12,973 nucleotides of DNA from DASXIW01 sp036497785 (lineage in GTDB: Bacteria > Pseudomonadota > Alphaproteobacteria > Acetobacterales > Acetobacteraceae). The stretch lies in the NCBI GenBank assembly GCA_036497785.1, contig DASXIW010000301.1:1-12973 (forward strand), in the 5' to 3' direction. Below the pieces are notes generated by a model. That model had not been told where the DNA came from, did not search any database, and was given only the letters and a program-made list of their open reading frames with translations. The position numbers and the translations under genes are program-made. Shown one piece after another: positions 1 through 6,575 of the stretch (position 1 is the stretch's first letter; every line of letters starts with the position of its first letter).

Positions 1-510
1 GCCCCCGGCGACCGAGTCTTCATCACCGCCGTCACCCCCGACGAAGCCCCCGCCTACTGGGCCCACAACACCTCCGCCCGCCAACTCTCTAACGGCACAA
101 GGCTCGACTACCACCTCCCCGCCCTCATCCTCATCGAACACCGCGCCTTCTGGCCCTACCTCTTCGCCGATCCCTCCCAGCAACCCATCGCCCTAACCCC
201 CACCTACCAAGCCCTCGCCGAGCAAGAAGCCAACCTCCCCCCACACACCGAACTCACCGCCTGCACCGATACCGGCCCCCTCTCCCGCACCAACATCGCC
301 TTCCGCAACTACACCCACGTCCTATTGCTCGAAGCCGGCGCCGACCCCAACGCCGCCCACTTCGCCCCCTCGCGCCTGACCCTCATCGCTGACTCAGTCA
401 TGGCGGCGCTGTATCGGATTCGGACGCCGATTGCGGAATGTGGAGCGCGGGTCAGTGGACTTAAGGAAGGCCAGAGCTCTGCCCTGGACCCGGTCAAGGC
501 GGAGCCTTGA
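1..510 (+). CDS. C-terminal part of an unrecognised protein (5' end outside window)
   Basis: The frame is open from the first base to TGA at 508-510, giving 169 residues without the N-terminus. Third codon positions are almost all C or G, which supports real coding. The visible part has no transmembrane segment. It contains the stretches HLPALILIEHRAFWPYLFADP and YTHVLLLEAGADP (around residues 47-66 and 115-127). From memory these resemble the soluble C-terminal part of large polytopic, glycosyltransferase-like hypothetical proteins of Acetobacteraceae, but no catalytic motif is visible and I assign no function. The natural end of the protein is probably near residue 145 (AALYRIRTP). Codons from 463 onward lie within a palindromic repeat, and codon bias changes there, so the last 16 residues look like a repeat-derived extension. 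Confidence 0.6.
   Translation, partial: APGDRVFITAVTPDEAPAYWAHNTSARQLSNGTRLDYHLPALILIEHRAFWPYLFADPSQQPIALTPTYQALAEQEANLPPHTELTACTDTGPLSRTNIAFRNYTHVLLLEAGADPNAAHFAPSRLTLIADSVMAALYRIRTPIAECGARVSGLKEGQSSALDPVKAEP
463..510 (+). repeat. Double-hairpin REP-like repeat, copy A
   Basis: This 48-bp element contains two consecutive inverted repeats. The first is CCAGAGC / GCCCTGG (471-477 and 481-487, one mismatch). The second is TCAAGGC / GCCTTGA (494-500 and 504-510, perfect). It matches copy B at 2632-2679 in inverted orientation at 43 of 48 positions. The two-stem layout resembles REP/BIME elements. Its last three bases supply the stop codon of the upstream gene. Confidence 0.8.
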
Positions 511-578
511 CAATCCTGGACTCTCTCGGCGCGGCAGCTGCCTTCGATTGATATCCAGCGATCCGACTCGACAGAGAA

Positions 579-598
579 GGGAAATCGCTTACTTTCCC
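579..598. promoter_or_regulatory. Inverted repeat just upstream of the antitoxin start
   Basis: GGGAAA (579-584) and TTTCCC (593-598) form a 6-bp inverted repeat with an 8-nt spacer, ending 4 nt before the ATG at 603. AbrB/MazE/PrlF-type antitoxins usually bind palindromes in their own promoter, so this could be the operator. It could equally be a small hairpin over the ribosome binding region, where no clear Shine-Dalgarno sequence is visible. Short inverted repeats also occur by chance. Confidence 0.3.
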
Positions 599-602
599 AA
601 CC

Positions 603-821
603 ATGATCACAAGCAAACTAACGGCGAAGGCCCAAACGACGATTCCGCAATCCGTCCGAACCGCCCTTGGCCTACACCCAGGCGACGAAATCGCCTACGT
701 CATGGAAAACGGCCGCGCCATACTAACGCGCTTCGAAGAACACCCCGCGACGGACCATCCCTTCGCCACCTTCTCGGATTGGAACAGCACGACCGACGCC
801 AAAGCCTATGCCAAGCTCTGA
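603..821 (+). CDS. PrlF-family (AbrB/MazE-like) antitoxin, orphan
   Basis: This 72-residue protein has the swapped-hairpin AbrB DNA-binding fold signature at the N-terminus: SKLTAKAQTTIPQSVRTAL followed by LHPGDEIAYVMENGRAILTR (residues 3-43). It ends in the tail typical of PrlF-type antitoxins of alphaproteobacteria, FATFSDWNSTTDAKAYAKL. Family members bind their own promoter and neutralise a YhaV or PemK/MazF-type ribonuclease encoded directly downstream, usually overlapping the antitoxin stop. Here the length and both ends look intact, but no intact toxin follows. Only a possible toxin start overlaps the stop codon (808 onward), and toxin-like sequence survives on the other strand at 1412-1555. 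The gene is therefore a probable orphan. The start is the only ATG that gives the full fold; no strong ribosome binding site is seen. Confidence 0.85.
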   Translation: MITSKLTAKAQTTIPQSVRTALGLHPGDEIAYVMENGRAILTRFEEHPATDHPFATFSDWNSTTDAKAYAKL

Positions 822-870
822 GGTCTGGCAGCGGTTGGCCAGTTTGGATGGATACACGATCTTTCCATAA
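808..870 (+). pseudogene. Possible N-terminal stub of the lost toxin
   Basis: An ATG at 808 overlaps the antitoxin end, as toxin starts usually do in such pairs, and opens a 20-codon frame closed by TAA at 868. Only the first eight or nine residues (MPSSEVWQR) are plausible toxin sequence. From about 830 the DNA is better explained in another frame by the AlbA_2 C-terminal fragment. The rest of the toxin appears on the minus strand at 1412-1555. This reading is inferred from position and the inversion model; the peptide is too short to identify on its own. Confidence 0.3.
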
Positions 871-1411
871 GGCTCAGGCACAGCCGGTTGTCAAAGAGGA
901 GGGATGGGAGGTCATCATTAGTGAGGTCTCGCCTTGGGATTACCTTGGCTTCATGCGGTTCGAGCCCAGTGGCAGGTTTTATACGTGGCGGCCACACAAC
1001 GACGACGCTACTGCAGGCTTGAGACAGGCGAATCCCGGTACTCATCTTGACCCAGCTATCGTAGTGCGTAACGTGGCCGAAATTATGATGGTAGGACTGG
1101 CATTCTCAAGAGCACTCAAGTGCGATCCTGCCCAAACTGAACTCGGCCTCGCATTCCGATTGAGCGGCCTTCGAAATAGAAGGCCCTCAGCGTGGGGCAG
1201 TCAGATTTCATTGTACATCTCATCCCGTTACGTAGCGCAAGATGATCAGGTGGTCAGTTTTGTTTCGCTCTCGGGCGATACTTCGGCTACAGCACCTGCT
1301 CCTTACGGTCAGAAGGTGGCAGCTAAGGTAGCAGCGGTGTTCGGGGGCTATGCACTTCCGAGTAGCGCTGTGGCGGGGGCGGTCAAATTAGTGTTGGGAC
1401 GGCAAACCTAA
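824..1411 (+). pseudogene. C-terminal fragment of an AlbA_2/Schlafen-type protein
   Basis: From about 824 to the TAA at 1409-1411 one frame reads as genuine protein without a start codon of its own. Characteristic stretches are GSGWPVWMDTRSF, FMRFEPSGRFYTWRPHNDD, VVRNVAEIMMVGLAFSRAL, LGLAFRLSGL and YVAQDDQVVSF. From memory these match the C-terminal half of the bacterial AlbA_2-domain ('ATP-binding' or helix-turn-helix) proteins whose N-terminal half lies on the opposite strand at 1548-2102. Upstream of 824 the same frame is only a shadow of the antitoxin. The missing start, the abrupt beginning at the antitoxin stop and the opposite orientation of the N-terminal half mark it as a broken gene. 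The link between the two halves rests on my recollection of the family, not on a search. Confidence 0.65.
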
Positions 1412-2102
1412 GACGCGGCCGGGCGCAAATTGCCGGAGCGCAGTTGTGGCGCCGGTGATCATCAGGACCTAGAGTGGAGTGGGTGATCCGGGCTGCTGGT
1501 GTTGTGTGACGACCAGGGTGGGGCGGTTTGTGTAGGGGAAGGGGCGTAAGATGCCGTCGCACAAAGCGCCCGAGGTCAGCTTTCCGGTTCTCCATGCAAA
1601 TTTCAATAGTGTCCGCCCAATCGTCGGGTCTTGCTGTTGCAGTCCTGACGGTATTATTAGATTGCCAGGTGCGGAAATATACGTCTCCCTCTCTGATTAG
1701 CCGCTTTTTATCGGGGCCAACCAAGTCCTTTTTTGCCGCAACCGGAACACGCACGCCTGAAGGAATTGCTACGACTACCAGGACGTTCCATTTCCGGTTC
1801 GGGTACGCGACGGAAATTTCAAACTGCTGAGAGGAATACTTCGATACGAGGGAATGGATGATATCTCCATGGAAAAGTTCTTGAGGCACAAAGTCGCGGT
1901 TCGGCAGGTCAGGCAAGTGAGTCTTATCGTCGCTGCCAATTATGAGATGTCCGCCATCTCGATCGTGCAGACCAAGAACAGCCCTGACGTTCTTTGCCAT
2001 CCCCGCTGGGTGGTCGGGGTAGATCCATCTCTTTAGCTCGGTATTCAGCTTTTCTGAGGGGTAGTCTACCAATTGTTGAGCAGTCGAGATGTCGAGGCGC
2101 AT
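1383..2102 (-). pseudogene. N-terminal half of an AlbA_2 (Schlafen) DNA-binding-domain protein
   Basis: The open frame has 239 codons, but only residues 1-185 (2102 to 1548) look like the family: LNTELKRWIYPD, AVLGLHDRDGGHLIIGSDD, PVAAKKDL, EGDVYFRT and ARPDDWADTIEICMENR. AlbA_2 domains occur at the N-terminus of putative DNA-binding regulators and Schlafen-like proteins of unclear role, with a long C-terminal part. Here the frame leaves the family after RFVRRHL. The rest, rich in Pro, His and Arg, reads through toxin remnants in the wrong frame and then antisense to the C-terminal fragment at 824-1411. The protein is therefore probably non-functional. The ATG at 2102 gives the expected N-terminus, but no good ribosome binding site precedes it. 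A middle segment of perhaps 80 residues seems lost. Confidence 0.7.
1412..1555 (-). pseudogene. PemK/MazF-type toxin remnant
   Basis: One minus-strand frame reads GILRPFPYTNRP then TLVV from 1555 down, then an in-frame TAG at 1471-1469, then VLMITGA. This matches the pattern of PemK/MazF-like toxins (V-x-V-P-F-P-Y-T-D-R-P ... R-P-A-L-V-V ... L-W-V-L-M-I-T-S-A), an mRNA interferase family commonly paired with PrlF/AbrB antitoxins. The TAG lies where the family has Trp, consistent with TGG to TAG. Several residues between TNRP and LVV are missing, and the end is lost where the sequence meets the AlbA_2 C-terminal fragment. It lies on the strand opposite the antitoxin, about 0.6 kb away, as expected if the toxin was cut by an inversion. 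The identification rests on two short motifs in correct order and frame. Confidence 0.55.
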
Positions 2103-2300
2103 GCGAGCACTTCAGACAGGGTATTGCAGGTGACGAGGCCGTCTTGTTGCATCGTTGCATCGACGTACGCAAGGGCCGCTTTTCATCACTTGCGGACCCA
2201 GGGCTGTCACAAACATCTCTGGACCCCAAAAAGGGTGGCAAGATCAAGACGTTCAACCAAGTGTCGTACGAGTTGCTTTGTCTGCACATAGCGACCAGAT
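2103..2300. other. Intergenic stretch, no identifiable gene
   Basis: No convincing start, ribosome binding site or family motif is visible on either strand. A 31-codon minus-strand frame (about 2303 down to 2208, with VRHLVERLDLATLFGVQ) has protein-like composition and may be a gene scrap, but I cannot name it. Open frames crossing this stretch on the plus strand are antisense to the AlbA_2 fragment or fade into random composition. Confidence 0.4.
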
Positions 2301-2316
2301 AGCTTGGCAATCTTGA

Positions 2317-2523
2317 CTCGCCTCCTGGCTGCGTGTTTTCGGCATGGTAAACGCCGCCCCGGGCTTCAACCGCTACCCGCTCGTCATCAACGGCTTCACC
2401 GATCTCATCATCAGCCTCTACGGGCCAGAGCGCGGTAATCACGCCCGCTCCGCCGTCGGCATGGCCGGCCTACCCTTCGATCTGCCGGTCGAAATCGAAG
2501 CGGAAGTCGCAATCCGCCCCTAA
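2317..2523 (+). pseudogene. C-terminal remnant of a RidA-family (YjgF/L-PSP) protein
   Basis: After a TGA at 2314-2316 the frame reads RVFGMVNAAPGF, LVINGFTDLIISLYG, HARSAVGMAGLP and VEIEAEVAIRP before TAA at 2521-2523. This is the last 60 or so residues of a RidA-family trimer subunit, a family that includes enamine/imine deaminases. The first half is absent. Just upstream, LGNLDS appears in another frame, as expected for the preceding family segment, so a frameshift lies near 2318 and homology stops by about 2300. An ATG at 2344 could open a 59-codon product, but it would lack half the fold. The remnant points toward smc and lies between the AlbA_2 fragment and repeat copy B. Confidence 0.75.
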
Positions 2524-2631
2524 CGCCAAACCCCCAAGCCCAAAGCGCCGCAGGCCATCAACAAGCCTTCCGCGCCTAAACGCCCACCCCAATGGAAACA
2601 ACGCCGCCACAGCAAGGAAAGTATCGCATTC

Positions 2632-2679
2632 TCAAGGCCCCGCCTTGAGCGGGTCCAGGGCTGCGCCCTGGCCTTCCTT
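2632..2679 (-). repeat. Double-hairpin REP-like repeat, copy B
   Basis: Read on the minus strand this copy has two perfect 7-bp stems in a row, CCAGGGC-gca-GCCCTGG and TCAAGGC-ggg-GCCTTGA, separated by six bases. It is 43/48 identical to copy A at 463-510 and inverted relative to it. It starts 17 bp past the smc stop codon, so it could also stabilise or end the smc transcript. No U-run follows, so it is not a standard intrinsic terminator. Confidence 0.8.
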
Positions 2680-2696
2680 CCGTCACCCCCGCCCCA

Positions 2697-5600
2697 TCAC
2701 TCCGCCGCCATCCGCGGCGGGTCCACCATTTCCGTCGCCCGCTGCAAATCCACGGACAGCAGCCGCGAGACCCCGCGCTCCTGCATAGTCACCCCATACA
2801 GCCGGTCCATCCGCGCCATCGTCATCTGGTGATGTGTCACCACCATGAATCGTGTACCGGTATCGCGCACCATATCTTCCAGCAGCGTGCAGAAGCGTTC
2901 GGTGTTCGCGTCGTCCAGCGGCGCGTCCACCTCGTCCAGCACGCAGATCGGCGCGGGGTTGCAGCGGAACACAGCGAAGATCAGAGATAGCGCCGTCAGC
3001 GCCTGCTCCCCGCCGGAAAGCAGGGAAAGCGTCGCCAGCTTCTTGCCTGGCGGCTGCGCATAAATCTCAAGCCCCGCCTGCAAAGGATCTTCGGAGCCGA
3101 CAAGCGCCAGATGCGCCCGCCCGCCGCCGAACATGCGAGAGAACAGCGCCTGGAAATGCTTGTCCACCTGCTCGAACACGGCGGAAAGCCGCTCCCGCCC
3201 TTCGCGGTTAAGGTTGCCGATGGAGCCGCGAAGCTTCGCGATCGCGGTCGTCAACTCCTCGCGTTCGCGCACGATGGTCGCCACGTGGTTGCCGATTTCC
3301 TCGGCCTCCACCTCGGCGCGAAGGTTCACCGGCCCCATTTCCTCGCGCTCGCGCTGCAAGCGTTCCAGCTTGCGGCGAGCTTTTTCTTCCGTCTCCGGCC
3401 CAATTTCCGCCGGCGGGTCGGGCAGGGCCGGGTCCGCGCCCAGCCGCTCCAGGATACGTTCGGCCACCACGCCCCAGGCATGGTCCGCCTGCGTCACCTC
3501 GCCTTCCTGCCGCACCACCCGCTCGCGCGCCGCAGCCAGTCCGGATTCGGCGGCGCGCGCCGCACGATCGGCGTTCCCCGCTTCGGTGTCCGCCAGCGTC
3601 AGCCGGTCCGCCGCTTCCCGGTGCGTTGCTTCCGCCGCCTCCAACTCATCCAGCGCCCGACCGCGCCGTGTGGCGATTTCCGTGGGGGCCGCTTGCAACG
3701 CAGCATGTTCCGCCTGCGCCTCGTCGCGCCGCCTGGTCAAATCCGCCACCCGGCCGGTCGCGTCATTGGCGCGCATCGTCCAGTCCGCCTGCTCGGCGGC
3801 GATGGTCCGCGCCCGATGCGCCCGCCCGCTCGCCGACCGCGCCAGGGCGTCCCGGTCGCCCCGCGCCGTCGTCTCGCGCAGCCGCGCGCCGGAAAGCACC
3901 GCCCGCGCCGTCTCCATCGCCGCCCGCCCGGCGGCCGGGTCCGGCAGCGCCGCACTCGCCTCCCGCGCCGCCATCAGCGCCGAGTCGGCCTCGGCCGATT
4001 CGGCAGCCAGCCGTGCGGATTGTTCATCCAGCCCCGCCATCCGCGCCGTCGCGGCGGTCGCCTGGGCCGCCAGTTGCGCGGCGGCAGTGCGGGCGCGTTC
4101 CAGCCTTTGCTCGGCCTCTCGCCGCACCGTGCGGGCCTGCTGCTCGGCAGCGGCGGCCTGCTGTTCGCGCTGGTCGGCATTGGTCCGCGCGCTGCGTTCG
4201 GCGGTCTCGGCGGCGGCGCGCGCCGCCTGTTCGGCGGCTTCCGTCTCGGTCCGAACCTGCCGCTCCGCCGCCTCGGATTCCGCCCGAACCCGCCGCTCCG
4301 TCGCCTCGGATTCCGCCCGAACCGCATGTTCGGCCGCCTCGGATTCCGCGCGCACCGCCCGCTCCGCCGCCTCCGCCTCGGCCCGCGTTTTCTCGGCGGC
4401 CTCGGCCTCCCGCGTCGCGGTCTCCAGCTCCGCGCGCAGCCCGGCCAGCCGGTTGCGCTGCTGCAGCCGAACGGCCGCCGCGGTCTGCGTGCCGGCCAGA
4501 ACGGTATAGCCATCCCAGCGCCACACCGCGCCCTCGGCGGAAACCAGCATCTGCCCCGGCTTCAAATCCGCCTGCAACGCCGCCCCATCCGCCACCAGCC
4601 CGATCTGCGAGAGTGCCCGCGCCAGCGCCGCCGGCCCCTGCACCAGCTCGGAGAGCATCCGCGCCCCTTCGGGCAAGGCCGGCAGTGGGTCCAGCGGCGC
4701 CAGCGCCCGCCAATGCCGCGCCGCACTGGTATCGGCCGCCGAATCAAGCTCCTCGCCCAGCGCCGCACCCAGCGCCGCTTCCAGCCCGTCCGGCACGGTC
4801 AGCTGGTCCACCATGCGCGGCCAAAGCTCGTTATCCTTCACCGCCAGCACTTCGGACAGCGCCGCCGTCTCCGCCGCCAGCTTCGCCCGCGCCCCGGCCG
4901 TCGCCGCTGCCTGTTCCCGGGCGCTGGCAAGGGCCGCCTGCGCCGCGCTGCGCGCCTGCGCGGCCGATGCCTGGGCGGCGGCGCGGCTGGCCTGCGCGGC
5001 CTCCTGTGCCGCCGCACGCAGGCGCTGGCCTTCCTGCTGCGCTGCGGTCCGGCGTCGCTGCCCATCCTCCTGCGCTGTCCGCCGCAGAAGCTGCGCTTCC
5101 TCCTGTGCCGCCGCGCGCAGGCGCTGGCCTTCCTGCTGCGCTGCGGCCCGTGCGGCCTCCGCCGCCTCTAGCGCCGCGCGCGCCGTCGCCACCGCCGCGT
5201 CGGCGGCGTCGCGTTCGGCGTTCGCGGCCTCCAGCCGGGCGGGGTCCACCAGTTGCGCCGCGACCCGACCGCGCTCCTCCTGCAGTTTCGTGGATTGCCC
5301 GGCTAGCCGCCCGGCGCGCTGCTCCGCCTGCGTCAGCGCCTCGCTCAGCGCCCGGTGCCGCGCCGTCAGCTCGGCCGCAAGTTCGGTGGCTTTGTTGGCG
5401 GCAATTTCCGCCTCGCGCACGGCGGTCGCGGCTTCGGCGGCACCTGCCTCGGCCTTCGCCATGCGCGGCGGATGCCCCGCGTCCTCGGCGGCGATGCGCG
5501 CCGCCTCCTCGGCCAGCCTGGTCGTCGCGGCGGCGGCGTCGCGGCGCAGTTGCTCGGCATGGGAAAGGTCGATGCCCAATTGTTGCAGCCGCTGCCCGGC

Positions 5601-6554
5601 TGCCTGCAACGCCGCCTGGGCGCGCGCCTCCTCGGCCGCCAACGCCTCCCCGGCCAGCTTGTAGCGTTCCAGCGCCGTCCGCGCCTCGCCCTCCGTGGCG
5701 CGCAGCCCAGGCAGCACTGCGGCGGCCTCGGCGGCGCGGGTGGTGGCGGAGGTCGCCGCCTCGGTCGCGGCGGCTACGGCCAGCCCGGCCTCATGGAAGG
5801 CCTTACGCGCGGCGTCCCGCGCCCGTTCCACCGTGGCGCGCTGGATCGCCAGCAAATCCGCCTCCGCGGCGCGGATGGTGCCGGAGATGTTGCGATAGCG
5901 GTTGGCTTGCCGTGCCTGCCGGCGCAGGCTTTCCAACTGGGTTTCCAATTGCCCGCGCAAATCCTCCGCACGGGCAAGATTGGTCTCGGCGGCGCGCAGC
6001 TTCAGCTCCGCCTCGTGCCGGCGGGCATGCAGGCCCGTAATGCCGGCCGCCTCCTCCAATATGCTGCGCCGCTCATCCGGCCGCGCGTTCACGATCGCGG
6101 CCACCCGCCCCTGGCTGACCATGCCGGAGGAATGGGCACCCGTGGCCAGATCAGCGAACAATGTCTGCACGTCGCGCGCCCGCGCCTCGCGCCCGTTCAC
6201 GCGATAGGTGCTGCCGCTGCCCCGCTCGATCCGCCGGCTGATCTCAAGCTCCGGCGCCTCATGAAACGGCGGCGGCGCCACGCCATGCGTCTCGTCCAGA
6301 ACCAGCGTCACCTCGCCGATATTGCGCGAGGGCCGCGCCGCCGTGCCGGCGAAGATAACGTCGTCCATCTCCCCGCCGCGCAGCGACTTGGCGGAGTTTT
6401 CGCCCATCGCCCAACGCAGCGCTTCCACCACGTTGGACTTGCCGCAGCCATTCGGCCCGACAATGCCCGTCAGCCCGGCTCGTATCTCCACCACCGCCGG
6501 TTCGGCGAAGCTTTTGAAACCGGCAATGCGAAGGCGGCTGAAGCTGACGGGCAA
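2697..6554 (-). CDS. smc: Chromosome segregation protein SMC
   Basis: This 1285-residue protein is the structural ATPase of the bacterial condensin (Smc-ScpAB), which organises and helps segregate the chromosome. The N-terminal head has FKSF (13-16) and Walker A GPNGCGKSN (33-41), and the C-terminal head has the signature LSGGEQ (1179-1184) and Walker B CVLDEVDAPLDD with D1207 and E1208. Alanine-rich coiled-coil arms flank a hinge at roughly 565-695 (ELWPRMVDQL to GAVWRWDGYT). Both arms carry seven-copy 11-residue repeats (residues 469-545 and 724-800). The length is slightly above the usual 1150-1200 residues. The only start between the upstream stop and FKSF that is in frame is TTG at 6554, preceded 10 nt upstream by GGGAG. 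It lies 21 nt after the dsbA-like stop, so it is probably the last gene of a DUF721-dsbA-smc operon. Confidence 0.95.
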   Translation of the reverse strand: MPVSFSRLRIAGFKSFAEPAVVEIRAGLTGIVGPNGCGKSNVVEALRWAMGENSAKSLRGGEMDDVIFAGTAARPSRNIGEVTLVLDETHGVAPPPFHEAPELEISRRIERGSGSTYRVNGREARARDVQTLFADLATGAHSSGMVSQGRVAAIVNARPDERRSILEEAAGITGLHARRHEAELKLRAAETNLARAEDLRGQLETQLESLRRQARQANRYRNISGTIRAAEADLLAIQRATVERARDAARKAFHEAGLAVAAATEAATSATTRAAEAAAVLPGLRATEGEARTALERYKLAGEALAAEEARAQAALQAAGQRLQQLGIDLSHAEQLRRDAAAATTRLAEEAARIAAEDAGHPPRMAKAEAGAAEAATAVREAEIAANKATELAAELTARHRALSEALTQAEQRAGRLAGQSTKLQEERGRVAAQLVDPARLEAANAERDAADAAVATARAALEAAEAARAAAQQEGQRLRAAAQEEAQLLRRTAQEDGQRRRTAAQQEGQRLRAAAQEAAQASRAAAQASAAQARSAAQAALASAREQAAATAGARAKLAAETAALSEVLAVKDNELWPRMVDQLTVPDGLEAALGAALGEELDSAADTSAARHWRALAPLDPLPALPEGARMLSELVQGPAALARALSQIGLVADGAALQADLKPGQMLVSAEGAVWRWDGYTVLAGTQTAAAVRLQQRNRLAGLRAELETATREAEAAEKTRAEAEAAERAVRAESEAAEHAVRAESEATERRVRAESEAAERQVRTETEAAEQAARAAAETAERSARTNADQREQQAAAAEQQARTVRREAEQRLERARTAAAQLAAQATAATARMAGLDEQSARLAAESAEADSALMAAREASAALPDPAAGRAAMETARAVLSGARLRETTARGDRDALARSASGRAHRARTIAAEQADWTMRANDATGRVADLTRRRDEAQAEHAALQAAPTEIATRRGRALDELEAAEATHREAADRLTLADTEAGNADRAARAAESGLAAARERVVRQEGEVTQADHAWGVVAERILERLGADPALPDPPAEIGPETEEKARRKLERLQREREEMGPVNLRAEVEAEEIGNHVATIVREREELTTAIAKLRGSIGNLNREGRERLSAVFEQVDKHFQALFSRMFGGGRAHLALVGSEDPLQAGLEIYAQPPGKKLATLSLLSGGEQALTALSLIFAVFRCNPAPICVLDEVDAPLDDANTERFCTLLEDMVRDTGTRFMVVTHHQMTMARMDRLYGVTMQERGVSRLLSVDLQRATEMVDPPRMAAE
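4155..4385 (-). repeat. Hendecad block of the C-terminal Smc arm, 7 x 33 bp
   Basis: Residues 724-800 of Smc consist of seven 11-residue units beginning with Arg, of the form RAESEAAERxV. The first four units are nearly identical and the rest degenerate. At DNA level the unit is a 33-bp tandem repeat. An 11-residue period fits a coiled coil with low supercoil rather than a heptad pattern. The block starts about 30 residues after the hinge. Confidence 0.85.
4920..5150 (-). repeat. Hendecad block of the N-terminal Smc arm, 7 x 33 bp
   Basis: Residues 469-545 of Smc consist of seven 11-residue units beginning with Arg, of the form RAAAQQEGQRL. A higher-order duplication is visible: 5001-5047 and 5100-5146 are identical except for one base and lie exactly 99 bp (three units) apart. 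The block ends about 20 residues before the hinge and mirrors the block in the other arm in unit length and copy number. Confidence 0.85.
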
Positions 6555-6564
6555 GGCGGGGAAA

Positions 6565-6569
6565 CTCCC
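6565..6569 (-). promoter_or_regulatory. Shine-Dalgarno sequence for the TTG start of smc
   Basis: The minus strand reads GGGAG 10 nt before the TTG at 6554. No ATG or GTG exists in the smc frame between the upstream TAA (6578-6576) and the conserved FKSF motif, so this site supports TTG as the true start. Confidence 0.6.
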
Positions 6570-6575
6570 ATACGG

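Noticed and set aside
431..820. The N-terminal part of the 326-codon frame that ends at 1411
   Set aside because: Before about 824 this frame is a shadow of the upstream gene end, the repeat and the antitoxin; only the part after 824 is protein-like.
463..2679. A composite transposon bounded by the inverted repeats
   Set aside because: No transposase, no longer terminal inverted repeats and no target-site duplication were seen; the elements are 48-bp double hairpins typical of REP-like repeats.
3111..6040. Very long plus-strand open frames (up to 804 codons) across smc
   Set aside because: They are antisense to smc, consist almost wholly of Arg, Pro, Ala and Ser, and show no motif. Such shadows are expected opposite GC-rich, Ala-rich coding sequence.
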